DNA of 64,000 nucleotides from Arthrobacter antioxidans (GTDB lineage: Bacteria > Actinomycetota > Actinomycetes > Actinomycetales > Micrococcaceae), in the NCBI RefSeq assembly GCF_023100725.1, contig NZ_CP095501.1:3717784-3781783 (forward strand), given 5' to 3'. Position 1 is the first letter of the stretch. Each line of letters opens with the position of its first letter. Positions 9,198 to 21,550 of the stretch are shown piece after piece. The notes under the pieces are model-generated. The model was given only the letters and a program-made list of their open reading frames with translations. It had not been told where the DNA came from and did no database searches. Both the position numbers and the translations under genes were made by a program.

Positions 9198-9224
9198 CCG
9201 GCCTTCAGTTCACACGAAGGCCGG
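9198..9224 (+). terminator. Hairpin terminator candidate
   Basis: Perfect 9-bp stem CCGGCCTTC / GAAGGCCGG with a 9-base loop, no long T-run. It lies just after the possible gene remnant ending at 9182. Confidence 0.5.
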
Positions 9225-9473
9225 GCGCTCTCGCGGGGACTGCGACCGCGCGTTCGACCGGTCCTGGCGGGGCTCCTCGGCGTCGGAGGGCAGCGGGCTC
9301 GGGCCGGCGATCGTCCGACAGCCGGCCGAAGCCGGTGGGGACGGGCCCGCCGGAGGTCGAGGAACGGCACCCCGGACCATGGAACATCGGGGGTGGACGC
9401 GTCCGTGCAGTTCACTGCCGCTGACGAAGCGTCGGAGTAGGACGTCGCGCACCGGCGCCCGGACCGGCGTGGG

Positions 9474-9935
9474 TCAGCTGCCGCTCCGCGCGCCGGTCAG
9501 TCCTGGCAGGGCATCGACGAGATGGGCGAGTTCGGGTACTTCGCGGGCATCCCGGAGCGCCTTCGTCAACGCCTGGTCATGAATCGGCTGGACGGCACCC
9601 AGGAGGTCGGCCCCGGCCTGGGTGAGCTCGGTGTAGATGCCCCGCCTGTCGTCCTCGCAGAGGATGCGCCGGAGGAGTCCGCGTTTCTCGAGGCGGGTCA
9701 CCAGGCGGGTGGTCGCACTGGGACTGAGGGCTGTTGCGCGGCTCACCTGCTGCATCCTCATGTGCCATGAGCCGGGCTGGCGGCTCAGGACACTCAGCAT
9801 CGTGTATTCCACCACCGACAGGTCTGCTTCCGCCTGAAGCGCCTTCTCCAGCTCGGACTCGATCCGGTTGTGCAACGCCGCCAGGGTGCGCCACCCTTGC
9901 GCGCGTACCTCGACGGCACTGTCATCGACGCTCAT
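9474..9935 (-). CDS. MarR family transcriptional regulator
   Basis: 153 residues from ATG at 9935, preceded by GGAGG at a 6-base spacing. The winged-helix core is visible: SVVEYTMLSVLSRQPG, MRMQQVSRATALSPSATTRLVTRLEKRGLLRR (recognition helix) and the wing CEDDRRGIYTELTQAG. MarR proteins are dimeric repressors that release DNA on binding small aromatic or other ligands. The gene is divergent from the MFS exporter at 10150, and the shared 214-base spacer carries TTGC/GCAA repeats, so it very likely represses itself and the exporter. Confidence 0.9.
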   Translation of the reverse strand: MSVDDSAVEVRAQGWRTLAALHNRIESELEKALQAEADLSVVEYTMLSVLSRQPGSWHMRMQQVSRATALSPSATTRLVTRLEKRGLLRRILCEDDRRGIYTELTQAGADLLGAVQPIHDQALTKALRDAREVPELAHLVDALPGLTGARSGS

Positions 9936-9952
9936 CCATGCCTCCACAAAGT

Positions 9953-10006
9953 AGTTGCTTGCGCGGCATATCTGCATGTGCAATGATAAAACCCGCGTGT
10001 GCAACT
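9953..10006. promoter_or_regulatory. Putative MarR operator region between marR and MFS genes
   Basis: AGTTGC at 9953-9958 is mirrored by GCAACT at 10001-10006. TGTGCAA occurs twice in direct orientation at 9977-9983 and 9998-10004, exactly 21 bases apart (two helical turns). A second TTGC (9959-9962) pairs with GCAA (9980-9983). Such TTGC...GCAA elements are usual MarR-family operator half-sites. They sit between the two divergent starts. Confidence 0.5.
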
Positions 10007-10149
10007 AAATCTTACCTGCGCACCGCCGGTCTTCCTACCCGGCCCGCCGGCAATCGCTCCCTGATCGTGGCTTTTGCCCGGCAAGGGCGCAGGCCCTGCA
10101 CCAGAACCGCACCAGTGGTCACCCTCATCGTCAAAGAAAGAACACCATC

Positions 10150-11340
10150 ATGCCAATCGGCCTCATCGCTCTCGCTCTGGGCGGTTTCGGTATCGGACTC
10201 ACCGAGTTCATCATCATGGGGCTGATGCCCGAGGTCGCCGGGACCTTCGGCGTAACCGAGGCGCAGGCGGGCTGGCTGATCACCGGCTACGCGCTCAGCG
10301 TTGCCGTGGGCGCGCTCGTGGTGACAGCCGCGGTGACCCGACTCCCCCGCAAGCAGGTCCTGTTGGGCCTGCTGGTGCTCTTCGTCCTCGGGAACCTGGT
10401 GGACGCGATCGCGCCCACCTATGGCGTCATGATGCTCGGACGCATCATCGCGGCGCTGTGCCACGGTGCGTTCTTCGGCATCGGTTCGGTGGTGGCCGGA
10501 GCCATGGTGGCCCCGGAGAAGAAGGCGAGCGCCATAGCCGTCATGTTCACCGGGCTCACCGTCTCCAACGTCCTCGGCGTACCCCTGGGTACGTTCCTCG
10601 GCCAGGCCTTCGGCTGGCGCTCGACGTTCTGGGCCATCACCGTCATCGGTGTCATCGCGTTCATCGGCATCGCACTGCTCGTGCCCGCGATGGAACGCGA
10701 CACCGCGGCCGTGAGTCTGCGCAGGGAACTGAACGCCTTCCGCTCCGGTCAGGTCTGGGCCTCGCTGACCATCACGATCCTCGGCTATGGCGGCATGTTC
10801 GGCGCCTTCACCTACATCGCGTACGTCCTCACCGACGTCAGCGGCTTCCCCTCGAGGGCTGTCCCCTGGCTCCTGGTCGTCTTCGGCGTAGGCCTCTTCG
10901 TCGGGAACCTCCTGGGCGGACGCGCCGCGGACCGGGCGCTGGACCGCAGCCTGCTCATCGTCCTGTCCGCACTCACCGTGGTCCTCGCCCTGTTCGCCGT
11001 CCTGGCGTACAGTCCCGTCGCCACCATCATCGCGCTGGTCCTCATGGGCGGATTCGGGTTCGCAACCGTGCCCGGCCTGCAGATGCGGGTCATGAAATAC
11101 GCCGGTGACGCCACGACCCTTGTCTCCGGCGCCAATATCGGCGCCTTCAACCTCGGGAACGCCCTCGGTGCCTGGATCGGCGGAGTGACCATCACCGCAG
11201 GCCTCGGCTACACCTCACCCATCTGGGCCGGTGCCGCCATCACGCTTGCCGCGCTCGTGGTGCTGGGCATCTCCATGACGCGGGACCGTCGGACCCGTGA
11301 CGGTGCCCGGCAGGCGGGTTCGCCCGCACTCGTCGCGTAG
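10150..11340 (+). CDS. MFS transporter (DHA1-type drug/sugar efflux)
   Basis: 396 residues with twelve hydrophobic segments. Diagnostic patterns: GLTEFIIMGLMPEVAGTFGV at the N-terminus, WLITGYALSVAVGALVVTAAVTRLPRKQ (motif A loop), GRIIAALCHGAFFGIGSVVAG and GLTVSNVLGVPLGTFLGQAFGWRSTFW (motif C region). These are typical of the arabinose-efflux / chloramphenicol-resistance group of proton-driven exporters. No strong ribosome site precedes the ATG (AAAGAAAGAAC). It is divergent from the MarR gene, which probably controls it; substrate unknown. Confidence 0.92.
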   Translation: MPIGLIALALGGFGIGLTEFIIMGLMPEVAGTFGVTEAQAGWLITGYALSVAVGALVVTAAVTRLPRKQVLLGLLVLFVLGNLVDAIAPTYGVMMLGRIIAALCHGAFFGIGSVVAGAMVAPEKKASAIAVMFTGLTVSNVLGVPLGTFLGQAFGWRSTFWAITVIGVIAFIGIALLVPAMERDTAAVSLRRELNAFRSGQVWASLTITILGYGGMFGAFTYIAYVLTDVSGFPSRAVPWLLVVFGVGLFVGNLLGGRAADRALDRSLLIVLSALTVVLALFAVLAYSPVATIIALVLMGGFGFATVPGLQMRVMKYAGDATTLVSGANIGAFNLGNALGAWIGGVTITAGLGYTSPIWAGAAITLAALVVLGISMTRDRRTRDGARQAGSPALVA

Positions 11341-11403
11341 GGGTCGGCCGGGCAACCCGCACCGGTACCAGGCCCCCGGTTCCCGGGGCGACGCCGGCGA
11401 CGC

Positions 11404-12132
11404 TCAGCGCCGCGCGTCCCCCGGCATCATCCGGTACCCGACGCCGCGGACGGTGCGGATGAAGCGGGGGTTGGCCATGTCCTCGCCCAGCTTCTTGCGC
11501 AGGTTGCGGATGTGCACCTCGACGAGGTGGTGGTCCTGGCTCCAGCCGTCCCCCCATACGCGGTCGAGGAGCGCTTCCCGCGTCCAGACGCGCTGCGCGC
11601 CGGCGAGGAGAGTCTCGAGCAGGTCGAATTCGATGCGGGTCAACGCCAGTTCCCGTCCGCCCAGGGTCACCGTGCGCCCCTCGACGTCCATGGTGAGATC
11701 TTCGTGCCGGAGCAGGCCGTCGCCGGGCGCCTCGACCTGCTGCGGCACTGCGGTGCGGGGACGGCGGAACATCGCCGAGACGCGCGCCGCGAACTCCCTC
11801 GGACTGAAGGGCTTCCCCATGAAGTCGTCCGCCCCGATCTCCAGGCCGATCAGCCGGTCGATCTCGTCCTGCCGGGCAGTCACCATCACGATGTACGCGT
11901 CACTGACGGCCCGGCACTGGCGGCAGACCTCCACGCCGTCGAGGTCCGGCAGGTTCAGGTCGAGGGTGATGAGGTCCGGCCGGTGCTCCTTCACGGCCGC
12001 CAGGCCGTCGAGCCCCGTGGATGCTTCGATGACCCTGAATCCGTTCATGCGCAGGGTCGTCGCCAGTAACTCCCGGATATCCGGATCATCCTCGACGATG
12101 AGCGCGGAGCGCTGCGACGCGGAAACGGACAT
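11404..12132 (-). CDS. OmpR/PhoB-family response regulator (copy 1)
   Basis: 242 residues. The receiver domain has the acidic pair EDD (residues 14-16), phospho-acceptor Asp58 in LITLDLNLPD, and the KPFSPRE Lys. The C-terminal winged helix contains LTRIEFDLLETLL, the WGDGWSQDHHLVEVHIRNLRKKLGED recognition region and IRTVRGVGYRM. No histidine kinase gene is adjacent. A close paralogue lies at 23104-23892, with the same Asp58 and almost the same recognition helix (DDGW..DQHLVEVHIRNLRKKLGED), so both may bind similar DNA. It is convergent with the MFS gene; 64 bases separate the stops. Confidence 0.93.
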   Translation of the reverse strand: MSVSASQRSALIVEDDPDIRELLATTLRMNGFRVIEASTGLDGLAAVKEHRPDLITLDLNLPDLDGVEVCRQCRAVSDAYIVMVTARQDEIDRLIGLEIGADDFMGKPFSPREFAARVSAMFRRPRTAVPQQVEAPGDGLLRHEDLTMDVEGRTVTLGGRELALTRIEFDLLETLLAGAQRVWTREALLDRVWGDGWSQDHHLVEVHIRNLRKKLGEDMANPRFIRTVRGVGYRMMPGDARR

Positions 12133-12234
12133 GGGTCAAGACTTTCATACAATGCCGGGACTCGGGGCGGCGGAATTGATCGGACCGTGAGCTGAACGTG
12201 AGGGAAGCTTGAGAAGTACCCGTAGACTGCCCGG

Positions 12235-13005
12235 ATGCAGCCGACACTCCGTACCGTTCGGGTGGACGGCCTCAGCCTCCGCATCCGCACCACCCCGGGC
12301 CCCGGGTCCCCCGCCTCCCCGCGCAGCCCCTATGTCCTCGTGCACGGGCTCGGCATGACCCATCGCTACCTCGACCGGCTGCGGGCCGAACTGGCGGCCG
12401 ACGCCGTGGTGCACACGGTGGATCTTCCCGGCTACGGCCCGGGCCCGCGACCCCGGATCCAGCTCGGCGTGGAAGACCATGCAGCGCTGATGGTCGAAGC
12501 ACTCGGGGAGCTCGGGGTCCGGTCCGGCACGCTGGTCGGGCATTCGATGGGCGTGCAGTTCGTCACGGAAGCGGCCCTGCAATCACCGGCCCTGGCGGAA
12601 CGCCTCGTCCTGATCGGGCCGGTGGTGGACCGGCTTCGCCGCACCGTGCTGCAGCAGGCCGTCGCCCTCGCCCATGACACGCTCCGCGAGAGCGCGTCCG
12701 CCAATCGGATCGTCCTCGGCGACTACCTGCAGACCGGGACGCGCTGGTACCTCCGCCAGCTCCGGTCGATGATGGAATACCCGCTGGAGCGCGCCGTCGA
12801 GCGCCTCCGCTGTCCGGTCCTGGTGGTGCGGGGCGGGAGGGACCCCGTCGCGCGGCGGGAATGGTGCCGGGAGCTGGCGACCCGCGCGCCGGACGGCACC
12901 CTGGTCGAGATCGAAGGTCAACCGCACGTGGTGCAGCACTCCGCGGCGGCCCGGGTCGCGGCCGAGATCGTGGCCTTCAGCCGGCGCACCGCGCTCCCTT
13001 CCTAG
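12235..13005 (+). CDS. Alpha/beta hydrolase
   Basis: 256 residues. The fold landmarks are the oxyanion region VLVHGLGMTHRYLDRL, the nucleophile elbow GHSMG (Ser about residue 103), the acid in VVRGGRDPVARREW (Asp about residue 204) and the catalytic His in EIEGQPHVVQHS. This is a complete Ser-Asp-His triad. A helical cap sits between residues 120 and 180. Substrate unknown; no neighbour points to a pathway. It is divergent from response regulator copy 1 with a 102-base gap. Confidence 0.88.
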   Translation: MQPTLRTVRVDGLSLRIRTTPGPGSPASPRSPYVLVHGLGMTHRYLDRLRAELAADAVVHTVDLPGYGPGPRPRIQLGVEDHAALMVEALGELGVRSGTLVGHSMGVQFVTEAALQSPALAERLVLIGPVVDRLRRTVLQQAVALAHDTLRESASANRIVLGDYLQTGTRWYLRQLRSMMEYPLERAVERLRCPVLVVRGGRDPVARREWCRELATRAPDGTLVEIEGQPHVVQHSAAARVAAEIVAFSRRTALPS

Positions 13006-13181
13006 GCTTTCTTGCCGGAAGCTTCGGACGGGGCAACGGGAAAACTTGAAGATGGAAGCGCATAGTGGACATAAGGCAGTCGATCCCGTCCCTGTACCAT
13101 CGGTCGGCTGCGATGACACCACGCCTGGCCGGCGGTGACCAGCACCGGCAGGGCGTCCCCACATCTTCGGGAGGAGATCGT

Positions 13182-13625
13182 ATGTCTGAACTGGAAGAGT
13201 GGTCGACCAGCCGCCTGCTCACCACCGCCGCCCGCCTCGTGGACCACGCGTGGAACGAGAGGCTGCTCGACATCGGAATCACCCATGCCGGCTACACCAC
13301 CCTCGGCGTCCTGTCCCGCACGGGCACCATGACGGGCGCCAAGCTCGCGCTCGCCGTGCATGTCCAGGCGCAGACGATCGGCAAGACCATCGAGAAGCTG
13401 GAGCGCCAGGGATTCATCTCCCGTATCCGCGACAGCGTGGACCGTCGCAGCCAGCGCATCACGATCACGCAGTCCGGCCTCGAGGCCCTCGCGAAGGCCG
13501 AAGACATCGAGCGCACGCTCATGGTCGGTGAGGGGCTCGAATCCTTCGAGCTTCGCAAGCTCCTGCGCGGGATCATCGGGGAACTCGCCCCTCAGCGTCA
13601 GAAGCCGGCCGCCGCCGCCGTCTGA
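13182..13625 (+). CDS. MarR family transcriptional regulator (second)
   Basis: 147 residues from ATG at 13182, which has GGGAGGAG at ideal spacing; an upstream Met at 13065 is in frame but lacks a ribosome site and adds unlikely sequence. Winged-helix signs: HAGYTTLGVLSRTG, AKLALAVHVQAQTIGKTIEKLERQGFISRIRD (recognition helix) and the wing SVDRRSQRITITQSG. The C-terminus is a helix followed by an Ala-rich tail. It stands alone between the hydrolase and a convergent terminator, so the controlled gene is not evident. Confidence 0.87.
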   Translation: MSELEEWSTSRLLTTAARLVDHAWNERLLDIGITHAGYTTLGVLSRTGTMTGAKLALAVHVQAQTIGKTIEKLERQGFISRIRDSVDRRSQRITITQSGLEALAKAEDIERTLMVGEGLESFELRKLLRGIIGELAPQRQKPAAAAV

Positions 13626-13664
13626 CGCAGCACCCCGGGAGAAGCACCCCGAGAGAATCACCCG

Positions 13665-13692
13665 GAGCGGCCGCCTCAACGGGCGGTCGCTC
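13665..13692. terminator. Convergent terminator between marR (+) and the metF-like gene (-)
   Basis: Stem GAGCGGCCGCC / GGCGGTCGCTC of 11 pairs with one G-U type mismatch and a short TCAAC-containing loop, followed on the plus strand by TTCGTGTGT. Upstream (13631-13664) a 14-base unit CACCCCG(G/A)GAGAA(G/T) is repeated about two and a half times. Confidence 0.65.
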
Positions 13693-13744
13693 TTCGTGTG
13701 TCCCGGACGGACATCCCGGTCGGAGCCGCTGCCGGCCCGGGCCA

Positions 13745-14554
13745 TCACGCCTGCAGCGGCCGCGCCACACCTGACCGCTCGAGAGCCGCGAGGTCGTTGA
13801 AGCTGTACAGGTGGAGCCCCGCATACCCTGCGCCGTCGAGCGCCGCCATCAGGGGCGCCGGGTCGTAGGACGCCGAGGACAGCAGCTGCCGGACCACGGA
13901 CCCGGCGTCGGCACCGCCGGCGGAACGCCGGAGGAAACCGATCGACTGTCCCACGCCGATCGTGCCGGCCAGCCGGAGCAGGCGGCTGATGCGGACGGGC
14001 CCGGGAATGCCGGCCCAGACCGGCAGCGTGATCCCCTCGCTCCGCAGCCGCGGCGCGTAGGCGCGCAGGATGTCCGGGGAGAAACAGAGCTGCGTGACGC
14101 ACCAGGACGCCAGGACCTGCTTCGCGAGCAGCGTCCGTGTGAGTTCCTGGTCCGTGGTGGTGGGGTGCCCCTCGGGGTAGACCGCGATGCCCTGGCGCAG
14201 CGCCCCGCCCGAGAGCTCCGCGAGGTCCTCCATGAGCGCGCCGCTCCACGCATAGGGTCCTGCGGCGTGGGCGGCGTCCCCGCCGACCACGAAGACATCC
14301 CTGATCCCGGCGTCCAGGCACCGCGCGACATACCCCGCGAGCTCGGGCCGGCCCGCCACCGAGCGCGCGGCCAGGTGCGGGACGGCGGTGTACCCCGCAG
14401 CTGCGAGCCGCACGGCGGTCTCCACGGCCTCACCGGGGCCGTGGTGCGGCAGGCACGTTACGGTGACGACGGCGGGGGCGGGCAGGTGCGCCCCCAGCCG
14501 CTCCTCGAGACCGTCCCCGGGGATGACCTCGACGCGGACCGGGAGGTCAGGCAC
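13745..14554 (-). CDS. Divergent methylenetetrahydrofolate reductase (MetF-like)
   Basis: 269 residues from GTG at 14554. It aligns by eye with MetF TIM barrels: VEVIPGD replaces the usual FEFFPP but keeps the catalytic Glu; VTCLPHHG, VPHLAAR, VFVVGGD, the well-kept VYPEGHP, VTQLCFS and PVWAGIPGPV follow in MetF order. MetF reduces 5,10-methylene-THF to 5-methyl-THF using FAD. It is the last gene of the gcvP-gcvT-sdaA operon, 6 bases after sdaA, so it would act on the methylene-THF the glycine cleavage system makes. The loss of several canonical residues leaves room for another folate role. Confidence 0.75.
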   Translation of the reverse strand: MPDLPVRVEVIPGDGLEERLGAHLPAPAVVTVTCLPHHGPGEAVETAVRLAAAGYTAVPHLAARSVAGRPELAGYVARCLDAGIRDVFVVGGDAAHAAGPYAWSGALMEDLAELSGGALRQGIAVYPEGHPTTTDQELTRTLLAKQVLASWCVTQLCFSPDILRAYAPRLRSEGITLPVWAGIPGPVRISRLLRLAGTIGVGQSIGFLRRSAGGADAGSVVRQLLSSASYDPAPLMAALDGAGYAGLHLYSFNDLAALERSGVARPLQA

Positions 14555-14560
14555 GGGCGC

Positions 14561-15930
<1,370 letters not shown>

Positions 15931-15934
<4 letters not shown>

Positions 15935-17064
15935 TGCGGTGTACCGGCGGCCTTCTCGCGACGGTAGAACGGCGTGGGGATCACGGTGAAGGGCTCCGGC
16001 CGGCCACGGAGGTCCACCTGCACCTCGGTGCCGACGGCAGCGTGCGCGGCGTCCACGTAGGCGAGGGCGATCGGGTAGCCGAGCGTGGGGCTGGGCAGCC
16101 CGGAGGTGACGGTGCCGACGGCGGCCCCGTCGACGACGACGTCGTACCCGGCGCGGGCGGAGCGGCGCCCCACGGCGCGCAGCCCCACGAGGCGGCGGGC
16201 CGGCTCGAGCGCCTTGAGGGGTTCGAGCACGGCGCGGCCCACGAAGTCGTCGGTCTTCTTGGTGCTGACCACGGGGCCGAGACCGGCCTCGAAGGGGTTG
16301 GTGTCGAGGCCGAGCTCGTGCCCGTACAGCGGCATGCCGGCTTCCAGCCGGAGCGAGTCGCGGGCCGCCAGACCGCACAGCAGGAGCCCGTGGGCGGCGT
16401 CGGCCTGCAGGGCGGCGTCCCAGAGGCGCACCGCGAAGCTGGTGCCGACGAAGATCTCGAAGCCGTCCTCCCCGGTGTAGCCCGTGCGGGCCAGCAGGAC
16501 AGGGAGCCCCGCGAGTTCCACCTCCACGGCCGCGTAGTACTTCAGCTCGCGGATGGTCCCGGCGTCCTCGGGGCGCGCCAGCTCGAGGAGGACCGCCTCG
16601 GCGGTGGGGCCCTGCACGGCGATGAGGGCCGTGGTGTCGGACTGGTCCTCGACGGCGACATCGAAGCCCACGGCGCGCTGCCGGAGCTCCTCGGCGACGA
16701 CGCCCGCGTTGGACGCGTTCGGCACCACGAGGAAGGAGTCCTCGGCGAGCCGGTACGTGATGAGGTCGTCGATCACCCCGCCCTCCGCGGTGCAGATCAG
16801 GGAGTACTTGGCCTTGCCGACGGCGATCACCGCGAGGTTGCTGACAAGGGCGTAGTTGAGGAACGCGGCGGCCTGGGGCCCGCTGACGAGGACCTCGCCC
16901 ATGTGGGACAGGTCGAAGAGGCCCGCGGCCCGGCGGACCGTGTGGTGCTCCTCGAGTTCGCTCCGGTACTTCAGGGGCATCTGCCACCCGCCGAAATCGG
17001 TGAAGGACGCCCCGTGCGCCGCGTGCCGGGTGTACAGGGCCGTGTGTTTGCTCTGCTCGCTCAT
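15931..17064 (-). CDS. gcvT: Glycine cleavage system T protein (aminomethyltransferase)
   Basis: 377 residues from ATG at 17064 (MSEQSKHTALY). Typical signatures: HGASFTDFGGWQMPLKYRS, RAAGLFDLSHMGEV, the folate-binding Asp in GYTGEDGFEIFV, ARDSLRLEAGMPLYGHEL and YPIALAYVD. GcvT transfers the methylene group from aminomethyl-lipoyl H protein to tetrahydrofolate, releasing ammonia. It starts 14 bases after gcvP and its stop overlaps sdaA. Length is normal. No gcvH is present in the operon. Confidence 0.96.
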
Positions 17065-17078
17065 GGTCGGCGGGGTTC

Positions 17079-19934
<2,856 letters not shown>

Positions 19935-19987
19935 GGGAACTCCGTACGTCAGATGAGGTGCGCGGGCGCGCGGGCCTGGTCGGGTTC

Positions 19988-20186
19988 CTCCCCGCTCTGT
20001 AGGGGACCTGAGAGTTTCCGCAGGGCTCTACGCCTGCTTGCACCGTCGGTGAGCGCCGGACGCCGTCCGGGCTGCTTTCCAGAGTTGCCTAGCCGCAGCG
20101 GTACCTTCGCCTGAGAGATTCCTGGGGAGGATTTGCTCCTACGGCGCCTGCCGGTGTGTGGGTCAACGGCAGAACTCTCCCGCTGC
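19988..20186 (-). ncRNA. Tandem glycine riboswitch (two aptamers)
   Basis: Read on the minus strand, aptamer I (about 20186-20090) begins GCGGGAGAGTT and has GGAGCAAATCCTCCCC and GGAATCTCTCAGGC; aptamer II (about 20085-19988) has GGTGCAAGCA, GAAACTCTCAGG and a closing GCGGGG. The repeated CTCTCAGG core and the short linker are the hallmarks of the gcvT-type tandem riboswitch. It ends about 53 bases before the gcvP start, which carries the ribosome site, so it can control translation or read-through of the whole gcvP-gcvT-sdaA-metF-like unit. In this class glycine binding usually turns expression on. Confidence 0.93.
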
Positions 20187-20409
20187 AGATCGATGGCGTA
20201 TTCAGTTGGGTCGAGCGGCATGTGAGCCGTCCCACAGCGTACCGCGTGGCCCGGAGCGGAGGCAAAGGGTGCAGGACGCCGGGCGGCACCCTACCCCGGC
20301 CGCCCGGTTCCGCGGAAGAGTCATGGGTGCAGCGCTGCGACGAACCTCCCGCAGGCGTCGCCACGCGGCTAGCGTGGCCACGACAGCACCATCCGCACCA
20401 GGAGCATCA

Positions 20410-21462
20410 ATGACGATTCCTCGCCTCCGTTCCGCCCTCGCCTCCCTGGCCCTGCTCGCCGCCGTCGTGGTGCCCGCGCCGCCGGCCAGCGCGGCGCCTG
20501 CCTCGTATGTCGCCCTCGGCGATTCGTACTCGTCGGGCACCGGGACCCGCACCTACCTGGCGGACGGGACGAGCTGCCAGCGGTCGGTCCATGCGTTCCC
20601 CGTCCTCATCGCGAGCGCCGGAGGGTATGCCCTGGACTTCCGCGCGTGCTCCGGCGCCACCATCGGCGACGTCGCGGCAGGTCAGCTGGGTGCGCTGACG
20701 CCGACGACGTCGTACGTGTCGGTGAGCGTCGGCGGCAACGACGCCGCGTTCGTCGCCCTCCTGACGGAGTGCGCCAAGCCGGCCTGGATGAGCAACTGCA
20801 CCGCGGCGCTCGAACGGGCCCGGGCCGTCATCACCGGACAGCTCCCCGGGCGCCTCGGGTCGCTGTACGGCCAGATCCGCGCCCGGGCGCCCCAGGCGTC
20901 CGTCACCGTGGCGGGCTACCCGCGGATCTTCAACGGCGAGGACTGCAACGCGGCCACGTGGTTCTCGCCCACGGAGGAGACACGCCTGAACGCGACGGCG
21001 GACCTGCTCAACCGGACGACGGCGGCGGCGGCCACCGCGGCAGGTTTCACCTTCCGGGATCCGTCCGCCGTGTTCGGGGGGCATGCGGTGTGCGACGACG
21101 TCGAGTGGCTGAACGGCCTGGCGAGACCCATCTCCGACTCCTACCATCCCAACCGCTCCGGCCATGCCGTCGGCTACGCGCCGCTGGTGGGCCCGGCGCT
21201 GACGGGCGCCCCGGTGGCCGTGACCACGGCCACCGTGCGGGCCGCCGAGCTGTCCGGTCCCGCGCTGGCCCGGGACCAGCGCGAGCACGCCGCGCAGGAT
21301 GCCCTGATCACCCCTGAGCGCTTCGTCCTCCCCGACCTGAAGTCCCCGGCCGCGCGGGCCGCCGCGGCACGTGCCGGCGTGGACCTCGCGGATCCGGCGA
21401 GCATCGCCCGAGCGGACCGGGCGGCGGAGGTCCTGCAAAATCATCGCGGAGGGAGCAAGTAG
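20410..21462 (+). CDS. Secreted SGNH/GDSL hydrolase
   Basis: 350 residues from ATG at 20410, preceded by AGGAG at 6 bases. A signal peptide (about residues 1-31, ending ASA-AP) directs export. The SGNH blocks are GDSYSSG (nucleophile Ser), SVGGNDAAF (Gly and Asn of the oxyanion hole) and SDSYHPN (Asp and His). Six Cys residues in the catalytic part suggest disulphides, as in Streptomyces extracellular lipases/esterases of this family. The last 80 residues are Ala-rich and carry no known domain. It likely cleaves ester bonds of lipids or polysaccharide acyl groups outside the cell. Confidence 0.92.
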   Translation: MTIPRLRSALASLALLAAVVVPAPPASAAPASYVALGDSYSSGTGTRTYLADGTSCQRSVHAFPVLIASAGGYALDFRACSGATIGDVAAGQLGALTPTTSYVSVSVGGNDAAFVALLTECAKPAWMSNCTAALERARAVITGQLPGRLGSLYGQIRARAPQASVTVAGYPRIFNGEDCNAATWFSPTEETRLNATADLLNRTTAAAATAAGFTFRDPSAVFGGHAVCDDVEWLNGLARPISDSYHPNRSGHAVGYAPLVGPALTGAPVAVTTATVRAAELSGPALARDQREHAAQDALITPERFVLPDLKSPAARAAAARAGVDLADPASIARADRAAEVLQNHRGGSK

Positions 21463-21474
21463 ATACGTATGCAT

Positions 21475-21500
21475 GGAATAACGCCGGTGGGGTGCCCGTT
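21475..21500 (+). promoter_or_regulatory. SigR/SigH-type promoter of the flavin oxidoreductase gene
   Basis: GGAAT at 21475-21479, exactly 18 bases, then GTT at 21498-21500: the consensus of the thiol-oxidative-stress ECF sigma factors SigR/SigH. It lies 50 bases upstream of the start at 21551. Confidence 0.65.
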
Positions 21501-21550
21501 CTACCAGCAGGCCCAGGGCGGGCCCGAACGCTGAGCACGGGAGCATCACC

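Larger units (their letters stand above)
8962..9473. other. Gene-poor stretch between the ABC-F gene and the MarR gene
   Basis: 512 bases without an intact gene. It holds a possible 3' gene remnant (9051-9182) and a hairpin (9198-9224), listed separately. The remaining 250 bases up to the MarR gene show no frame with convincing codon usage and no clear repeat. Confidence 0.5.

Noticed and set aside
13631-13664. Short CACCCCG repeats as a CRISPR-like or VNTR array
   Set aside because: Only about two and a half imperfect 14-base units, no spacers; part of the terminator region.
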